From NCBI GenBank assembly GCA_910578035.1, contig CAJTOB010000010.1, positions 1 to 64,000 on the forward strand: 64,000 bases of DNA, read 5' to 3'. A model generated the notes under the pieces. That model did not search any database and had not been told where the DNA came from. It was given only the letters and a program-made list of their open reading frames with translations. The stretch is from an uncultured Muribaculaceae bacterium. Its GTDB lineage: Bacteria; Bacteroidota; Bacteroidia; Bacteroidales; Muribaculaceae. This document shows, one piece after another, positions 63,019 through 64,000 of this stretch (the first letter of the stretch is position 1; the number at the start of each line of letters is the position of its first letter). A program made the position numbers and the translations under genes.

Positions 63019-63828
63019 ATGGACGTCAACAAAGTGCTATACATCTCGCAGGAGATAGAACCTTACCTTCCGGCCAGCCCGATGGCTACTTTTGGCCGCA
63101 ATTTGCCTCAGGGAATTCAGGAACGAGGCGCCGAAGTGCGCACATTCATGCCCCGATACGGTGCTATCAACGAGCGCCGCAATCAGCTTCATGAAGTGAT
63201 ACGCCTTTCCGGCATGAATATTATTATTGATGACACCGATCATCCTCTTATTATCAAGGTGGCAACTTTGCAGCCAACACGTCTGCAGGTTTATTTCATT
63301 GATAACGATGATTATTTTCTGCGTCATTCGCCGGGTAAACTTGAAACTGTAGAAGACCCCGAAGCAAACGACGAACGTACGATATTCTTCGTCCGTGGTG
63401 TTGTCGAGACCGTTCGTAAACTTCGCTGGGAGCCTTCTGTGGTTCATTGCACCGGCTGGATTACAGCGCTCACACCTCTATATCTCAAACACATCTATCC
63501 GGACGATCCCTCCTTCCGTTCGAGCAAGATTGTTTTTTCGCTCTTCAACGATCCCTTCGAAGGAACTTTCGATTCCCGTGCGGTTGAGAAACTCAGAGCC
63601 GAGGGCTTTTCAGATGAACTTCTGGCAAGCCTGCTTGACGGAGACGGCAATGTCGACTATGTGAAGCTTAATAAAATAGCTATTGATTATGCCGACGCAC
63701 TCGTGGTTGCAACTCCCGAGGTTAATCCTGAGGTGCTTGAATATGCCAAGGCATCAGGCAAGCCTTTGCTTGAGTATCCGGGAGAAGACATAGTAGGTGC
63801 ATATCATGAATTCTACAAAACACTATAA
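63019..63828 (+). CDS. Stand-alone glycogen/starch synthase N-domain protein
   Basis: 269 residues matching the first Rossmann domain of GT5 glycogen synthase: LYISQEIEPYLPASPMATFGRNLP, EVRTFMPRYGAINERRNQLHEVIRLSG, VVHCTGWITALTPLYLKH and VVATPEVNPEVLEY. The second (nucleotide-sugar-binding) domain of about 200 residues is absent, so glycogen-synthase activity is unlikely. This short form is, as I recall, regular in Bacteroidales, often near DUF4270 as here, so it is not a truncation. Confidence 0.82.
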   Translation: MDVNKVLYISQEIEPYLPASPMATFGRNLPQGIQERGAEVRTFMPRYGAINERRNQLHEVIRLSGMNIIIDDTDHPLIIKVATLQPTRLQVYFIDNDDYFLRHSPGKLETVEDPEANDERTIFFVRGVVETVRKLRWEPSVVHCTGWITALTPLYLKHIYPDDPSFRSSKIVFSLFNDPFEGTFDSRAVEKLRAEGFSDELLASLLDGDGNVDYVKLNKIAIDYADALVVATPEVNPEVLEYAKASGKPLLEYPGEDIVGAYHEFYKTL

Positions 63829-63852
63829 AAACGCCTCTGACAGGCAATAATT

Positions 63853-64000
63853 ATGAAAATCCCTGTTGTTAAAGCGCTTGCGGCAGCTTTGCTGCTGGGC
63901 GCATTTACGGCTTGTGAGGACAATGCATCTGAAATAGGCTCATCGCTTGTCGGCGACGAGGTTAGCATCGTCATCGATTCTGCATTTACCGTCTCCGGGC
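63853..64000 (+). CDS. DUF4270 lipoprotein, 5' end only
   Basis: First 49 codons: a lipoprotein signal peptide with lipobox FTAC (Cys21) and EDNASEIGSSLVGDEVSIVIDS, the typical start of DUF4270 surface proteins of Bacteroidota. It starts 24 bases after the preceding stop and runs off the window. Confidence 0.8.
   Translation, partial: MKIPVVKALAAALLLGAFTACEDNASEIGSSLVGDEVSIVIDSAFTVSG

Noticed and set aside
63019..63828. Truncated glycogen synthase pseudogene
   Set aside because: Intact frame with promoter, family-typical end and usual DUF4270 neighbour; I recall the short form as normal in Bacteroidales.

Overview
The window looks like a chromosome segment from a gut-type Bacteroidales bacterium, most likely family Muribaculaceae; the family-level call is an inference. 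The evidence is a SusC/SusD pair behind an ECF sigma/FecR pair, fimbrillin-type lipoproteins, a fused MurF-alanine racemase, an rnfBCDGEA cluster with an RseC-like gene, a sodium-pumping methylmalonyl-CoA decarboxylase operon, cytochrome bd with DUF4492, a PorE-like OmpA lipoprotein, and many TAnnTTTG (-7) promoter boxes. I saw no rRNA, tRNA, CRISPR array, prophage or intact insertion sequence.

Layout. 1-7.2 kb: pgk, a THUMP-like methyltransferase, a GIY-YIG protein abutting a truncated zeta-toxin remnant and its small partner, dnaK (reverse) and a phosphoglycolate-phosphatase-like gene. 7.2-12.5 kb: RseC-like gene and the Rnf ion-pumping complex, nearly all junctions overlapping. 12.5-17.7 kb: PorE-like lipoprotein, GSCFA protein and murF-alr. 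17.7-19.9 kb (reverse): agmatine deiminase and N-carbamoylputrescine amidase (putrescine synthesis) with a small conserved protein. 20.1-30.8 kb (reverse): an accessory block of envelope proteins with three fimbrillin-like modules, a giant fimbrillin/leucine-rich-repeat/BACON/M64-peptidase fusion, and a tight six-gene operon that ends in a membrane-anchored eukaryotic-like kinase and a small regulator-like protein. 30.9-36.1 kb (reverse): methylmalonyl-CoA epimerase and decarboxylase subunits (succinate to propionate, Na+ export) and an Lrp/AsnC regulator. 36.4-50.0 kb: ECF sigma, FecR anti-sigma, SusC, SusD, metallophosphoesterase, GH3, a beta-propeller-like secreted protein and an sn-glycerol-1-phosphate dehydrogenase, which together look like a locus for a glycerophosphate-bearing glycan. 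50.1-55.7 kb (reverse): HAD phosphatase, YigZ, cydB, cydA, DUF4492, an MBL hydrolase and rsmG. 55.8-62.8 kb: CvfB-like protein, then a reverse operon in which five of five junctions are stop/start overlaps (DsbD_N protein, DsbD, MazG, Top3, a Cys-rich peptide, AlkD-like). 63.0-64.0 kb: stand-alone glycogen-synthase N-domain protein and the start of a DUF4270 lipoprotein.

Energy and envelope genes dominate. Rnf, the decarboxylase and cytochrome bd fit an anaerobe that ferments to propionate, runs ion-motive chemistry and scavenges traces of oxygen. The two regions most worth following up are the kinase/fimbrillin/M64 block (20.1-30.8 kb) and the phosphoesterase/GH3/G1P-dehydrogenase polysaccharide locus (36.4-50.0 kb). 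All function calls come from reading the sequence without database searches.
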